Below are positions 55,801 to 61,300 of a DNA stretch of 64,000 nucleotides, piece by piece (the first letter of the stretch is position 1; every line of letters starts with the position of its first letter). The translations under genes and the position numbers were made by a program. Where the stretch lies: assembly GCF_015832195.1 (NCBI RefSeq), contig NC_052030.1, positions 8,389,439 to 8,453,438 on the forward strand. Reading direction: 5' to 3'. The notes under the pieces were generated by a model, which was given only the letters and a program-made list of their open reading frames with translations, did not search any database and had not been told where the DNA came from. The stretch comes from Motacilla alba alba (Eukaryota > Chordata > Aves > Passeriformes > Motacillidae).

Positions 55801-57283
55801 CCTCCTACCTTTCTAGGTACGGAGGTGTAAAGTGATTTTCACAAAGACCAGGGTTCTGTACCTGTGCTGCACTGAAAAATATCTTGAGGGGTTGCCTGAG
55901 TCCCAGCAGTAAAGCTGGATGACCTGCAAAGCATTTGGCTTGATGGCAAAGACACCCCTGAGTCTCACCAAAAGGTTTTCTTCAAGGCACCATGGTCCCA
56001 GATACCTGTGCTATACTCTCCAGAAGACCCCAAAATTAGTGGGTTTTGTCACCCTCACAGCACTGCTAGCTACAGCACAGCCATCCTCAATATGCTGAAA
56101 CAGGAAATATGTTCTACCCTAGATGTGGGGACACCTTAGGGGTAACTTAAAGAACAGACCCTTGGGATCTTATTTCAATCCAACACTACAAACTGCAAGG
56201 CTTCAGTATAAATAGCTTTTTTCCAGCCACCAAGAAAAGACAAATTCCGTCCCTAGCAGTGCTGGAATATATTTAACCTATAAGGCCATTGTAACTAAAA
56301 TACATAACTACTGACAACAGTCACTACTGACCTACATAGAAAGGACTACAAGACCAGGTTTTATTGTCATGGATTCTCAGTTTTCTAAAGATTATGAAGG
56401 GTGACCCCCCCAGAGGATATTCTCCATACTGCTGTACTTACTGTGAAGGTAGTCTGCCAGGTCACCACCATTACAGTACTGCAAACAGAACAAAAGCTCA
56501 GTTAATACAGGGCAAATCAAAGATTTACAAGAAAAACAGTAAACTTCAGTAGGGTGGCAGGCTTATCACAGTATTTAAACATAAATAATCACACACGTCA
56601 AAATACATATTCAGAAGTTGGCAGGGAAAACCTCATTCCTCTGGGTCCCTCTCCTGTCCTATTTCCCCTAAATGTTATGTTGCATGATGATAGACCAGCA
56701 TCAACCAGCTCTTGTGCACGTCCATGTTCAAGCACTTCAGAGAGAAAGGCAGAAGCAGAACAAAGCAGAGGGGTCACCACTGGAGACACCAGCAGAAAGC
56801 TGTTTGAGGAAAGCCTGGGAGTGGACACAGCTGAAAACTGAAACTCCTCACATCAATGTTCCACATCATTAGGAAAAGTCAACAAGACCTCCAAGTGAGA
56901 ACTGCAGAGCAAGGGAAACATTCAGAGGCTCTGCAGGTAATCAGTGTCCAGAACATTCTCTCTGGTGGATGCCTGAACACACACTCACTCCCCTGGGGCA
57001 CCCACCTAACCTCTGAGGTTCAGTGTCTGCACAACCTCCTGAGAGCAGCAAGATGAAAAACCCCCTGGCTGCTCTCTGCACCCACACTCTGCAAGGCCTG
57101 AGCTGCAGATTAGATTAACAAAGCCTCACAGGTGAGACTGCCAGCAGGAAGCACCACTTGTGAAACATGCTGATCTGCTTAAAACGGGTTCAAAAAATTC
57201 AAAAAGAGAAATAGGGAGGGAAAGGACGTTAAAAAAAAAGACACACTCACCTCCATAACCAAGTAGACAGAGTTTGCCAGTTC
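1755..57283 (-). CDS. ULK1: ULK1, unc-51 like autophagy activating kinase 1 (24 internal exons, partial at both ends)
   Basis: Serine/threonine kinase that starts autophagy in the cytosol as the catalytic part of the ULK1-ATG13-FIP200-ATG101 complex. Joined minus-strand exons give 955 codons plus one base, aligning with human residues of about 83 to 1035 of 1050. Seen in order: end of the N-lobe, HRDLKPQN catalytic loop, DFG, activation segment [12 protein letters not shown], a Ser/Pro-rich linker with the LIR core FVMV, and the EAT domain. ULK1 rather than ULK2 is indicated by [21 protein letters not shown] (ULK2 reads [21 protein letters not shown]), [16 protein letters not shown] and [10 protein letters not shown]. 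Missing from the window: the initiator Met, glycine loop and ATP-binding Lys upstream, and the last ~15 residues downstream. Twenty-four exons plus three upstream and one downstream would match the 28 exons I recall for human ULK1. Comparison sequences are from memory. Confidence 0.97.
2101..2258 (-). CDS. ULK1: ULK1 EAT-domain exon 3, 158 bp
   Basis: Encodes [21 protein letters not shown] through [24 protein letters not shown] and [17 protein letters not shown] match human ULK1. Acceptor TACTGTAG. The donor is GTAAAA, weaker than its neighbours. Phase 1 in, phase 0 out; it is followed by a 210-base intron. Confidence 0.97.
2259..3828 (-). other. ULK1: ULK1 intron, 1.6 kb
   Basis: Lies inside the EAT domain coding region. 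A short T-run occurs near 3187; nothing else supported. Confidence 0.9.
3829..3947 (-). CDS. ULK1: ULK1 EAT-domain exon 2, 119 bp
   Basis: Encodes [20 protein letters not shown] then [19 protein letters not shown], matching human EAT residues closely ([20 protein letters not shown]). These are amphipathic MIT-type helices. Acceptor TTTGCAG, donor GTAAGG; phase 2 in, phase 1 out. Confidence 0.97.
4078..4256 (-). CDS. ULK1: ULK1 EAT-domain exon 1, 179 bp
   Basis: Encodes [20 protein letters not shown] through QISLLSREW. It forms the first helices of the C-terminal EAT/MIT module that binds ATG13 and FIP200. [20 protein letters not shown] is almost invariant against human, while [14 protein letters not shown] is a variable loop. 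Acceptor CCTCCACAG, donor GTAAGG, leaving in phase 2. Readthrough into the 130-base intron gives AGG then TAA. Confidence 0.97.
4257..6827 (-). other. ULK1: ULK1 intron, 2.6 kb
   Basis: A plus-strand open frame of 186 codons (4736-5296) shows no family resemblance. Nothing else supported. Confidence 0.9.
6828..7015 (-). CDS. ULK1: ULK1 linker to EAT boundary exon, 188 bp
   Basis: Encodes [20 protein letters not shown] through [14 protein letters not shown]. The second half, [26 protein letters not shown], is nearly identical to human and leads into the EAT domain; the first half is Ser/Gly-rich and more divergent. Acceptor CTTCACAG, donor GTGGGT; phase 1 in, phase 0 out. Confidence 0.97.
7016..9483 (-). 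other. ULK1: ULK1 intron, 2.5 kb
   Basis: Separates the mTORC1-site exon from the EAT-boundary exon. No feature supported. Confidence 0.9.
9484..9627 (-). CDS. ULK1: ULK1 linker exon with mTORC1 and Akt site segments, 144 bp
   Basis: Encodes [20 protein letters not shown] then [16 protein letters not shown] and [15 protein letters not shown] holds the Ser-Pro that mTORC1 phosphorylates in mammals (mouse S757, human S758) to block AMPK binding. RTRMFS fits the Akt consensus RxRxxS (mammalian S774 region). Two acceptor AGs lie nine bases apart; I chose the upstream one (CTCCCCAG) because it retains A-PS as in human. The downstream one would start the exon at 9618. Donor GTAAAG; phase 1-1. Confidence 0.94.
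9628..10157 (-). other. ULK1: ULK1 intron, 530 bp, GC-rich
   Basis: GC-rich, so few stops occur. Two overlapping plus-strand open frames of over 210 codons cross it and the adjoining exons; both look like compositional shadows. Confidence 0.9.
10158..10273 (-). CDS. ULK1: ULK1 linker exon, 116 bp
   Basis: Encodes [20 protein letters not shown] through NNEKPMEIA. Human reads [19 protein letters not shown], so a short predicted helix [12 protein letters not shown] is preserved in the otherwise disordered linker. Acceptor CTTTTCAG, donor GTAGGT; phase 2 in, phase 1 out. Confidence 0.95.
10274..11084 (-). other. ULK1: ULK1 intron, 811 bp
   Basis: Ordinary intron sequence between two linker exons; nothing supported. 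Confidence 0.9.
11085..11269 (-). CDS. ULK1: ULK1 linker exon, 185 bp
   Basis: Encodes [20 protein letters not shown] through [23 protein letters not shown] contains the position of human S638, a site controlled by mTORC1 and AMPK in mammals, and [13 protein letters not shown] aligns with human VMTPPRNRTLPDL. Acceptor TTCTTCTTAG, donor GTGAGC; phase 0 in, phase 2 out. Confidence 0.96.
11270..11851 (-). other. ULK1: ULK1 intron, 582 bp
   Basis: Begins at the weak GTGTGC donor. No other feature seen. Confidence 0.9.
11852..12114 (-). CDS. ULK1: ULK1 linker exon with 14-3-3/AMPK segment, 263 bp
   Basis: The largest exon here, encoding [20 protein letters not shown] through [23 protein letters not shown] corresponds to human [13 protein letters not shown], the S555/S556 AMPK and 14-3-3 binding site. 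[20 protein letters not shown] and [11 protein letters not shown] are also clearly homologous. Acceptor CCCTCCAG. The donor is GTGTGC, the weakest of the set, and the correct join rests on the human K-AV boundary and the frame. Confidence 0.95.
12115..12694 (-). other. ULK1: ULK1 intron, 580 bp
   Basis: Begins at the GTGCGT donor of the 84-base exon. No other feature seen. Confidence 0.88.
12695..12778 (-). CDS. ULK1: ULK1 linker exon, 84 bp (possible cassette exon)
   Basis: Encodes [29 protein letters not shown]. It aligns with human VGTIPERPGWSGTPSPQGAEM, with GTIPE and GAE-R conserved; GTIPEQ is the ULK2-like form. Acceptor CCCTCACAG. The donor GTGCGT departs from the GTAAG of most other exons. 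Phase 1-1, so skipping removes 28 residues in frame. Because the exon is short and divergent, identification rests on the conserved ends and correct phase. Confidence 0.88.
12779..13599 (-). other. ULK1: ULK1 intron, 821 bp
   Basis: Precedes the possible cassette exon. AT-rich around 12790-13040; no feature supported. Confidence 0.9.
13600..13751 (-). CDS. ULK1: ULK1 linker exon, 152 bp
   Basis: Encodes [20 protein letters not shown] through [27 protein letters not shown] aligns with human RRSGSTSPLGF, a basic-Ser stretch reported as an AMPK target in mammals. KPFMPSPQ matches human RPYTPSPQ. The acceptor is a non-CAG CCTGTAAG, less common than CAG; donor GTAAGA. Phase 2 in, phase 1 out. Confidence 0.94.
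13752..17156 (-). other. ULK1: ULK1 intron, 3.4 kb
   Basis: Short CA-rich tracts occur near 13826 and 15497. Nothing else recognised. Confidence 0.9.
17157..17282 (-). CDS. ULK1: ULK1 linker exon, 126 bp
   Basis: Encodes [20 protein letters not shown] through [21 protein letters not shown]. The core [21 protein letters not shown] is conserved between ULK1 and ULK2 and marks a short ordered island in the linker. Acceptor TTTCCACAG, donor GTAAGT, phase 2-2. Reading through the donor meets TAA at once, because the split codon AG|G is followed by TAA. Confidence 0.94.
17283..21191 (-). other. ULK1: ULK1 intron, 3.9 kb
   Basis: Contains a palindromic E-box at 18876-18885 and an A-rich stretch near 19270. 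No exon or transposon recognised. Confidence 0.88.
18876..18885. promoter_or_regulatory. Palindromic E-box, TTCACGTGAA
   Basis: A 10-base palindrome around CACGTG within an intron, matching 8 of 10 positions of the CLEAR consensus GTCACGTGAC bound by TFEB/TFE3. A single short motif is weak evidence of function; other CACGTG hexamers occur in the window without extended symmetry. Confidence 0.2.
21192..21281 (-). CDS. ULK1: ULK1 Ser/Pro-rich linker exon, 90 bp
   Basis: Encodes [20 protein letters not shown] then [10 protein letters not shown]. Human reads [20 protein letters not shown] here, so the segment is strongly conserved. The repeated Ser-Pro and Thr-Pro pairs suit proline-directed kinases. 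Acceptor TTCCTCAG, donor GTAAGA, phase 2-2, so it could be skipped in frame. Confidence 0.94.
21282..21582 (-). other. ULK1: ULK1 intron, 301 bp
   Basis: Short intron between two linker exons with standard borders (donor GTAAGA, acceptor TTCCTCAG). No other feature. Confidence 0.92.
21583..21643 (-). CDS. ULK1: ULK1 linker exon, 61 bp
   Basis: Encodes [21 protein letters not shown], aligning with human DLVAEAPSAKPPPDSLMCSG. Disordered linker with no catalytic motif. Acceptor TTCCTCAG, donor GTAAGA; phase 1 in, phase 2 out. It is separated from the next exon by only 301 bases. Confidence 0.92.
21644..22866 (-). other. ULK1: ULK1 intron, 1.2 kb
   Basis: Follows the LIR exon. I see nothing beyond ordinary intron sequence. 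Confidence 0.9.
22867..23029 (-). CDS. ULK1: ULK1 linker exon with LC3-interacting region, 163 bp
   Basis: Encodes [20 protein letters not shown] through [17 protein letters not shown]. The acidic-preceded FVMV is the LIR by which mammalian ULK1 binds ATG8/LC3/GABARAP proteins. LASP lies where the AMPK-target S317 segment of mammals falls (alignment from memory). The acceptor is a TAGCAG tandem: using the first AG would add three bases, one Gln, up to 23032. I chose the second because it matches the human protein. Donor GTAAGG, leaving in phase 1. Confidence 0.95.
23030..25095 (-). other. ULK1: ULK1 intron, 2.1 kb, with long antisense open frame
   Basis: Lies between the Ser-rich and LIR exons. 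A 249-codon plus-strand open frame (24121-24870) crosses it, with no recognisable domain. The first bases 23030-23032 may be exonic if the alternative acceptor is used. Confidence 0.87.
25096..25184 (-). CDS. ULK1: ULK1 Ser-rich linker exon, 89 bp
   Basis: Encodes [20 protein letters not shown] and on to TSHLASPP. It corresponds to the human polyserine segment [18 protein letters not shown] immediately after the kinase domain. Low complexity and predicted disordered. Acceptor GGTTTTAG, donor GTAAGT; phase 1 in, phase 0 out. Confidence 0.93.
25185..31509 (-). other. ULK1: ULK1 intron, 6.3 kb, between kinase domain and linker
   Basis: Holds the faint CR1-like 3' end near 27491 and a GC-rich patch at about 29940-30550. 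The patch carries a 209-codon minus-strand open frame and a good donor-like site. The AT-rich stretch 28880-29010 ends in an (AAAC)-type tract. Confidence 0.87.
27491..27525 (+). repeat. Decayed CR1-like retrotransposon 3' end
   Basis: The stretch GGTCCCCTCCAGCC followed by GGTTCTGTGATTG resembles the 3' end of avian CR1 LINEs, which reads roughly GGTCCCTTCCAACC then TTCTGTGATTC. The match is short and diverged, with no clear body upstream. Consensus recalled from memory; chance similarity is possible. Confidence 0.4.
31510..31560 (-). CDS. ULK1: ULK1 end of kinase domain, 51 bp
   Basis: Encodes [17 protein letters not shown] plus one base. [11 protein letters not shown] is the ULK1 kinase-domain end (ULK2 reads AFFSHPFLEQG). 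Acceptor TTTTTTCAG, donor GTAAGT, phase 1-1, so it could be skipped in frame. The Met-Lys-Lys replaces the Val-Arg-Lys of human. Confidence 0.94.
31561..34446 (-). other. ULK1: ULK1 intron, 2.9 kb
   Basis: Splits the last two kinase-domain exons. No gene, RNA or repeat that I can support. Confidence 0.9.
34447..34529 (-). CDS. ULK1: ULK1 kinase C-lobe exon, 83 bp
   Basis: Encodes [20 protein letters not shown] then HKDRMDF, completing the kinase C-lobe helices. The [12 protein letters not shown] signature is typical of ULK1/2 and contains the Arg that pairs with the APE Glu in most kinases. Acceptor ATCCTAG, donor GTAAGG; enters in phase 2 and leaves in phase 1. Confidence 0.95.
34530..38243 (-). 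other. ULK1: ULK1 intron, 3.7 kb
   Basis: A plus-strand open stretch of 170 codons (36202-36714) has no recognisable similarity. Nothing else stands out. Confidence 0.88.
38244..38302 (-). CDS. ULK1: ULK1 kinase C-lobe exon, 59 bp
   Basis: Encodes [19 protein letters not shown] plus two bases of an Asn codon. The run [14 protein letters not shown] matches human ULK1 (ULK2 has [10 protein letters not shown]), which makes this exon a good paralogue discriminator. Acceptor CCCCCACAG, donor GTAAGA, leaving in phase 2. It sits between two large introns of about 7.2 and 3.7 kb. Confidence 0.95.
38892..38907. repeat. Poly-A tract, 16 A
   Basis: Sixteen consecutive A on the plus strand (a T-tract in the transcript), intronic; mononucleotide repeat. 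Confidence 0.9.
44502..44570. repeat. T/G-rich low-complexity tract
   Basis: Plus strand is dominated by T with short G runs, so the transcript is A/C-rich here; low complexity, intronic. Confidence 0.6.
44835..44848. repeat. Poly-A tract, 14 A
   Basis: Fourteen consecutive A on the plus strand, intronic; mononucleotide repeat. Confidence 0.9.
45527..45628 (-). CDS. ULK1: ULK1 APE-motif exon, 102 bp
   Basis: Encodes 34 residues starting [20 protein letters not shown] and ending TGKAPFQ, human 189-222. The APE Glu and the DLWSIG helix-F Asp, which stabilise the kinase C-lobe, are present. TGKAPFQ is the ULK1 form (ULK2 has VGKPPFQ), while DAK rather than human DGK is shared with ULK2. Acceptor CAAAAG is preceded by a short C-run; donor GTGAGT; phase 0-0. 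Confidence 0.97.
45629..47768 (-). other. ULK1: ULK1 intron, 2.1 kb
   Basis: Lies between the DFG exon and the APE exon. I see no gene, RNA or repeat in it that I can support. Confidence 0.9.
47769..47842 (-). CDS. ULK1: ULK1 DFG and activation-loop exon, 74 bp
   Basis: Encodes [20 protein letters not shown] followed by SPMYM, human residues 164-188. It contains the magnesium-binding DFG Asp (D165) and the activation-loop Thr of AATLCG, the T180 autophosphorylation position in human. Acceptor TTTGCAG, donor GTAAGT. It enters in phase 1 and leaves in phase 0 directly before the APE motif. Confidence 0.97.
47843..49564 (-). other. ULK1: ULK1 intron, 1.7 kb
   Basis: Lies between the catalytic-loop and DFG exons. 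Contains an (ACAA)n tract near 48724; otherwise unremarkable. Confidence 0.9.
48724..48757. repeat. (ACAA)n simple repeat
   Basis: Imperfect run of ACAA and AACA units on the plus strand, intronic. Length polymorphism is plausible. Confidence 0.85.
49565..49738 (-). CDS. ULK1: ULK1 catalytic-loop exon, 174 bp
   Basis: Covers human residues 106-164, including helix E and the catalytic loop HRDLKPQN, with the proton-acceptor Asp (human D138), the Lys two residues later and the Asn that binds metal. It continues through [14 protein letters not shown], variable against the human loop, to RIKI before the DFG. The split codon at its start is A|CT, giving Thr where human has Ala106. Acceptor GCCAG, donor GTAAGG, phase 1 at both ends. 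Confidence 0.97.
49739..56441 (-). other. ULK1: ULK1 intron, 6.7 kb
   Basis: Large intron inside the kinase domain. It holds an A/AAAC-rich simple repeat near 52578. Stretches around 54550-55650 are AT-rich. No coding exon, RNA gene or clear transposon recognised. Confidence 0.88.
52578..52631. repeat. A-rich (AAAC)n-type simple repeat
   Basis: About 54 bases made only of A and C on the plus strand. It could be the tail of an old retroposed sequence, but no body or target-site duplication was recognised upstream. Confidence 0.8.
56442..56478 (-). CDS. ULK1: ULK1 kinase-domain microexon, 37 bp (probable exon 5)
   Basis: Encodes [12 protein letters not shown] plus the first base of a split Thr codon, equivalent to human residues 94-106. 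This is the kinase hinge and the start of helix D; the Gly-Gly-Asp typical of the ATP-pocket rim is intact. Acceptor TTTGCAG, donor GTAAGT. It ends in phase 1, so skipping would shift the frame. Confidence 0.95.
56479..57250 (-). other. ULK1: ULK1 intron, 772 bp, between two microexons
   Basis: Separates the 33- and 37-base exons. The only distinctive element is a 9-A run near 57231, just upstream of the donor of the 33-base exon in plus coordinates. Nothing else recognised. Confidence 0.9.
57251..57283 (-). CDS. ULK1: ULK1 kinase-domain microexon, 33 bp (probable exon 4)
   Basis: Encodes [11 protein letters not shown], matching human residues 83-93 ([11 protein letters not shown]), the last N-lobe strand leading into the hinge. 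Acceptor is CCCCAG, donor is GTGAGT. It starts and ends in phase 0, so skipping would remove 11 residues without a frameshift but would destroy the hinge strand. This is the most 5' exon I can find; the preceding exon, expected to end with residues like VALYDFQ, is not in the window. Confidence 0.95.
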
Positions 57284-58269
57284 CTGGGGAAATAGAAAAT
57301 GGAAAATTAAGGGATTTATGCACTGAAATATTTCAGACATTTAGTTGCTGTATTACTTTTTAAACAGATAATCTGTTCTCTGCTATGAGTCAGACTGAAG
57401 AAAGGGTAAAAACATTATAGGTTAATTCCTGGAAGACTGCTTGCTTTGAAAATGCCAGGTATTTAAGCATATTAATGGTTTGTGAGAGCGCATCTGTTTA
57501 ACCAAGCTGATCTCCTGTATTGGGACTTGGGTCTCCATGTCCTTTCAGGCTCCAGGGATTAACAGTGGCACGCAACACAGATGCTGGCACACTGCTATCT
57601 TAGAGCCTTAATCATTTCCACATTTAACTTGGCCCTTTATAGCAGCTGTGCCCACATGAGCAGGGCTAGGCTGAACAGAAAGATAAGAGCAGCACAACTT
57701 TGGGACCTGCAATTCAACCCTGTGGCTGAAAAGTGCCCAAGTGACACCTTCCATTAGAGGGCAAAAAGGAAAGATCTCAAACAAAAAATGTAACACCTGC
57801 CAATCATATTTTCTTCATGCCTTAACAGTGCCATTATCAGGTGGCTAAAGCTTTCTGGATTGTAACAGGGGTCAACATCAGCAAAGTCCAAGCCAAATCC
57901 TCATCTTCCTAAATTCACTACAGGTGCTGCACTGTGATGTTCTTATCATCCTGGGAGTTCAACTCCTGCCTTGGCTGACCTTTCCCCAGCCCTGGGGAAA
58001 CACACATATACCCATGGTACAAGCACAGGATAGTGCAGAGATGTGTCCTACAAAAATACAGCACCACAGAGCCACAACAGGAATCCTGGTGGCTGTGGAG
58101 CACGTGGTGACACCAGTGCCTACCTGGCACATGTCCAGCAGAGCCACCAAACCACTGCCAAAGAACAGACATGAAAACAGCCAAATGTTTCAACCCTGGG
58201 TAGACCCAGGAGGTCAAATGAGTAAATCCTGTTGTTGAAAGAGAAGTAGACCTACTATCTAACAGCTGT

Positions 58270-58315
58270 AAGCTAGAAGTCACTCCTACAGCCTATAAGC
58301 CAGAAGTCACTCCTA
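58270..58315. repeat. Two-copy tandem duplication, 27-base period
   Basis: AAGCTAGAAGTCACTCCTA at 58270-58288 recurs as AAGCCAGAAGTCACTCCTA at 58297-58315 with one difference. A local slippage-type duplication within an intron. Confidence 0.85.
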
Positions 58316-61300
58316 AACTCAAGGCCCAGCTGGGGACACTCACAACTGTGTGGGTGAGTGGAGAAGTCCAGAAAGCAGAGGCAGAGCTTGAGATTCCACT
58401 TCCAGGGCAGCATGACTTTACTCACAGGCTGTTTACATCCCCGTGCACCTGATTCCTCTTCTGACTCAAACCATTTCAAAACCCCCAGCATCCACCCTAG
58501 CAGCTGTTTAGCTCCCAAGCAGTCTCCACTGTCTGCTCTCATCCCTTTCACCCTGGTCTGTCCACAGAACTCTGCCTCCCATCAAGCTGTACCAAATTCC
58601 CTGCCTTTGTTAATGCCTGGAATCCTCAGCACCTCTTGCTTTCTCTTCTATCCCTTTAACCTCACCATGTGAAATCTGGGTTTCCAGATGTTTGCTGAAG
58701 ACTGGTTGGAGGAAGATGAATTATCTGTGATTTGAGAGACTCAGCCACAGCTGCAAGGGAACTGGCCACCTTCTCTGGAGGGGCTCAAGCATCCACCAGA
58801 GCCCAGGGACACCCTCCATTCTTACAGCTGCTCTCACTGCTGAGCTCTGCTGAGCTTTTAGAAGTCCCCTTGTTTGTTGAAAAAGCAATTTTCTGTGATA
58901 CTTCAAGAAAGTGTTTGTTGCACTTCCCTGCATGACAAACATTTCTTTCAACAGGCTTTGTTTTTCAACCTCTGCATTTGAAAGCAGCACACATTAAGCC
59001 ATCCAATTTCATGCACACATTGGATGAAGTGGGAAACCAGTCTGTGGCTAAAAGCACCAGCCCAGGGAAGCAGTGCAAGAAGAAAACCCCAAGCATCATC
59101 ACAGGCTTTGCACATGACAAAGCACTGAGGGAGAATTCTCAGGAGCAGTCAAAGCCCACCAGCTCCTTCTGTCCTAAGCAGGAACAGCAGAAAGCCAAGG
59201 TTGATAAAAGACACCCAGGACTTTCACTTCTACAGGAACTGCAGCCCCAGATGTACCAGAAGATAGGAGATACACCAAAAGTGCAATGCAGCTGCTCAGG
59301 GAACTCACTGCAGGGCAACTGCTGGGCACACAGGAAGTGTCTGAAGTGGTTTTTGCAGCCCAGATCAAGTTCATCACTGCCACAGAAACAGGTTTCATAG
59401 ACACTTCTAGGCTAAATGTGCTGTGACCACTGCAGCTCAGTAACTCTGTACTTTAATATGTACAGTGCCAGCAGGGTTTGGGGAAGCTCAGTGTATTATT
59501 ACCTGTATAGGAAATGAAGAGGAACCAGAGCTTACACAAACCAAGTCCAGAAGATATTTGTAATAACTTATTAGCCAACAGCTAATGTACACTCTGCAGT
59601 TTGGTTGTTTTTCCACTCTACATTATTTAAAGACTCTGCAAACAAACATCACCAAGGAAGTCATTGATTTTTGGCAGCCAGTGTGTGCAGTGCCCAGGGT
59701 TAAACAAGGACCTGCACAGGCAAGGGAGATGCTCGGCTTGACTTTCCCAACAACAACATGACCTTGGTGGTTGCTGGTTTTATCTCTTCACTCTGTGTTG
59801 GTGTGATAAGAGGGCAATGCCTGCAAGGCTTTGAGGAGAGAAGTCAGTGGCTCCCCCAACCATCACTGGCAACAGCACCCTCTGAAAATCCAACCTCACC
59901 AGGCAGAACTGGCCAGAGCATCTAGCAAGGGTATTTCCAGAACACGGTTGCCTGCAGCTAGGATAACAAATTTACACATGTGCAGCTTCAGAATTTCAGG
60001 ACAGACCCATTTACAAGAAAGATCTGTAAAATTTGCCAACAAAATGAAGCATTTATTTCAAGAAGGGTCCCAGAAACAAACCAGTGTTTGGAAAAGTCAG
60101 CAGAGCTTACTGTGGTTAAAATAGACTCAGCTGTCTAAAGAGACTTCTGGTTTCTCAAACAGGCTGATGGACTTCTCTCAAGCTGATTCAGCAGCAGAAA
60201 CTACTTCTTGTCCATTTTTATCCTTCCACTATGTTTATGATTTTTTCATTAACAAAACAAGGAAAAAAATACTGCAAGCCAAATTTTGCAAGCTACCAGT
60301 TTCTCTGAAAACCAAAGCAAAAATGCCCAACCCACTCATTTCCACATCAAGAAAAGTATTACAGTTTGCTCTATTTTTGCAGAGGCTTATTTTCAAGAAG
60401 TGTTACAGATAATTTCCTCTGGACCTCTTATTCACATGTGCCAGTCTGTACAGCCAAGCCTAATCCTGTCACTAAACAAGCTCAATGAAGGGAACAGCAC
60501 ACACACAACCCCTAACTTCTCCTGTCATCACAAAGGGCAGCAGTACCCTGACCATGCCCCACAACAGCAGCAAAATGCCTCTGCCAAAGGCATTAAGCTG
60601 ATAATTAATCAGTCTGGATCATTGCCTGGCTTGTTCTTGCAGCAGAGGCCCCAGTGATGAAGTTACAATTTAATTGAGTGTAAAAATAGGCAACAGCCTC
60701 TGCTGTCTACAAATAACACACATCTGCTGATGGAGGACAAAGAAATGAAGAAACCTCATTTAGCAATATACCATAAATCACCCCACCACTGTGCTCTGCT
60801 ACAATTCCTCACTGTGACACCAGAAGACACGGGGTTATGGATATTAAGACCCAACAGCCCTGTCTCCCTTTAAACTTTCTCTCCACCCATACTGGAAGGT
60901 GGCATGATCCTCTTCTTGGAAAGAGTGTGTTTAGGTGTGTCCAAAGGGAAATGTCTGGGTGTACCCACAGTTAGTCATCCTCCTACCACAGCTTAAAAAG
61001 TCTCAGAGAGGAATTTTCCTTAGAAAAATCCTCCTCTGCACTCTTCCCCTGAACTCAGGCTGCCACCGAGTTTAGAAAGGTGCTCAGGAATGGCAAAATG
61101 TGGAAATTTGATTACACAACACTCCAAGATTCTCTCAGCAGTGCAGTGTTCTCACCAATCTGTGTGAGACTGGTGCTGTAGCAGATTCTGGGGTTAAACC
61201 AGCAAAGAATAACTTCTACCTCACACAAAGCCTCTTTTCTAGGGCAGCTGGGATGCAGGAAGAACACTGAAGATGAAGGTAGCTCCAGGGTTACACCCAT

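Noticed and set aside
1755..57283. Assignment to ULK2 instead of ULK1
   Set aside because: Some residues are ULK2-like (DAKADLW, GTIPEQ), but [43 protein letters not shown] and the EAT sequence are ULK1.
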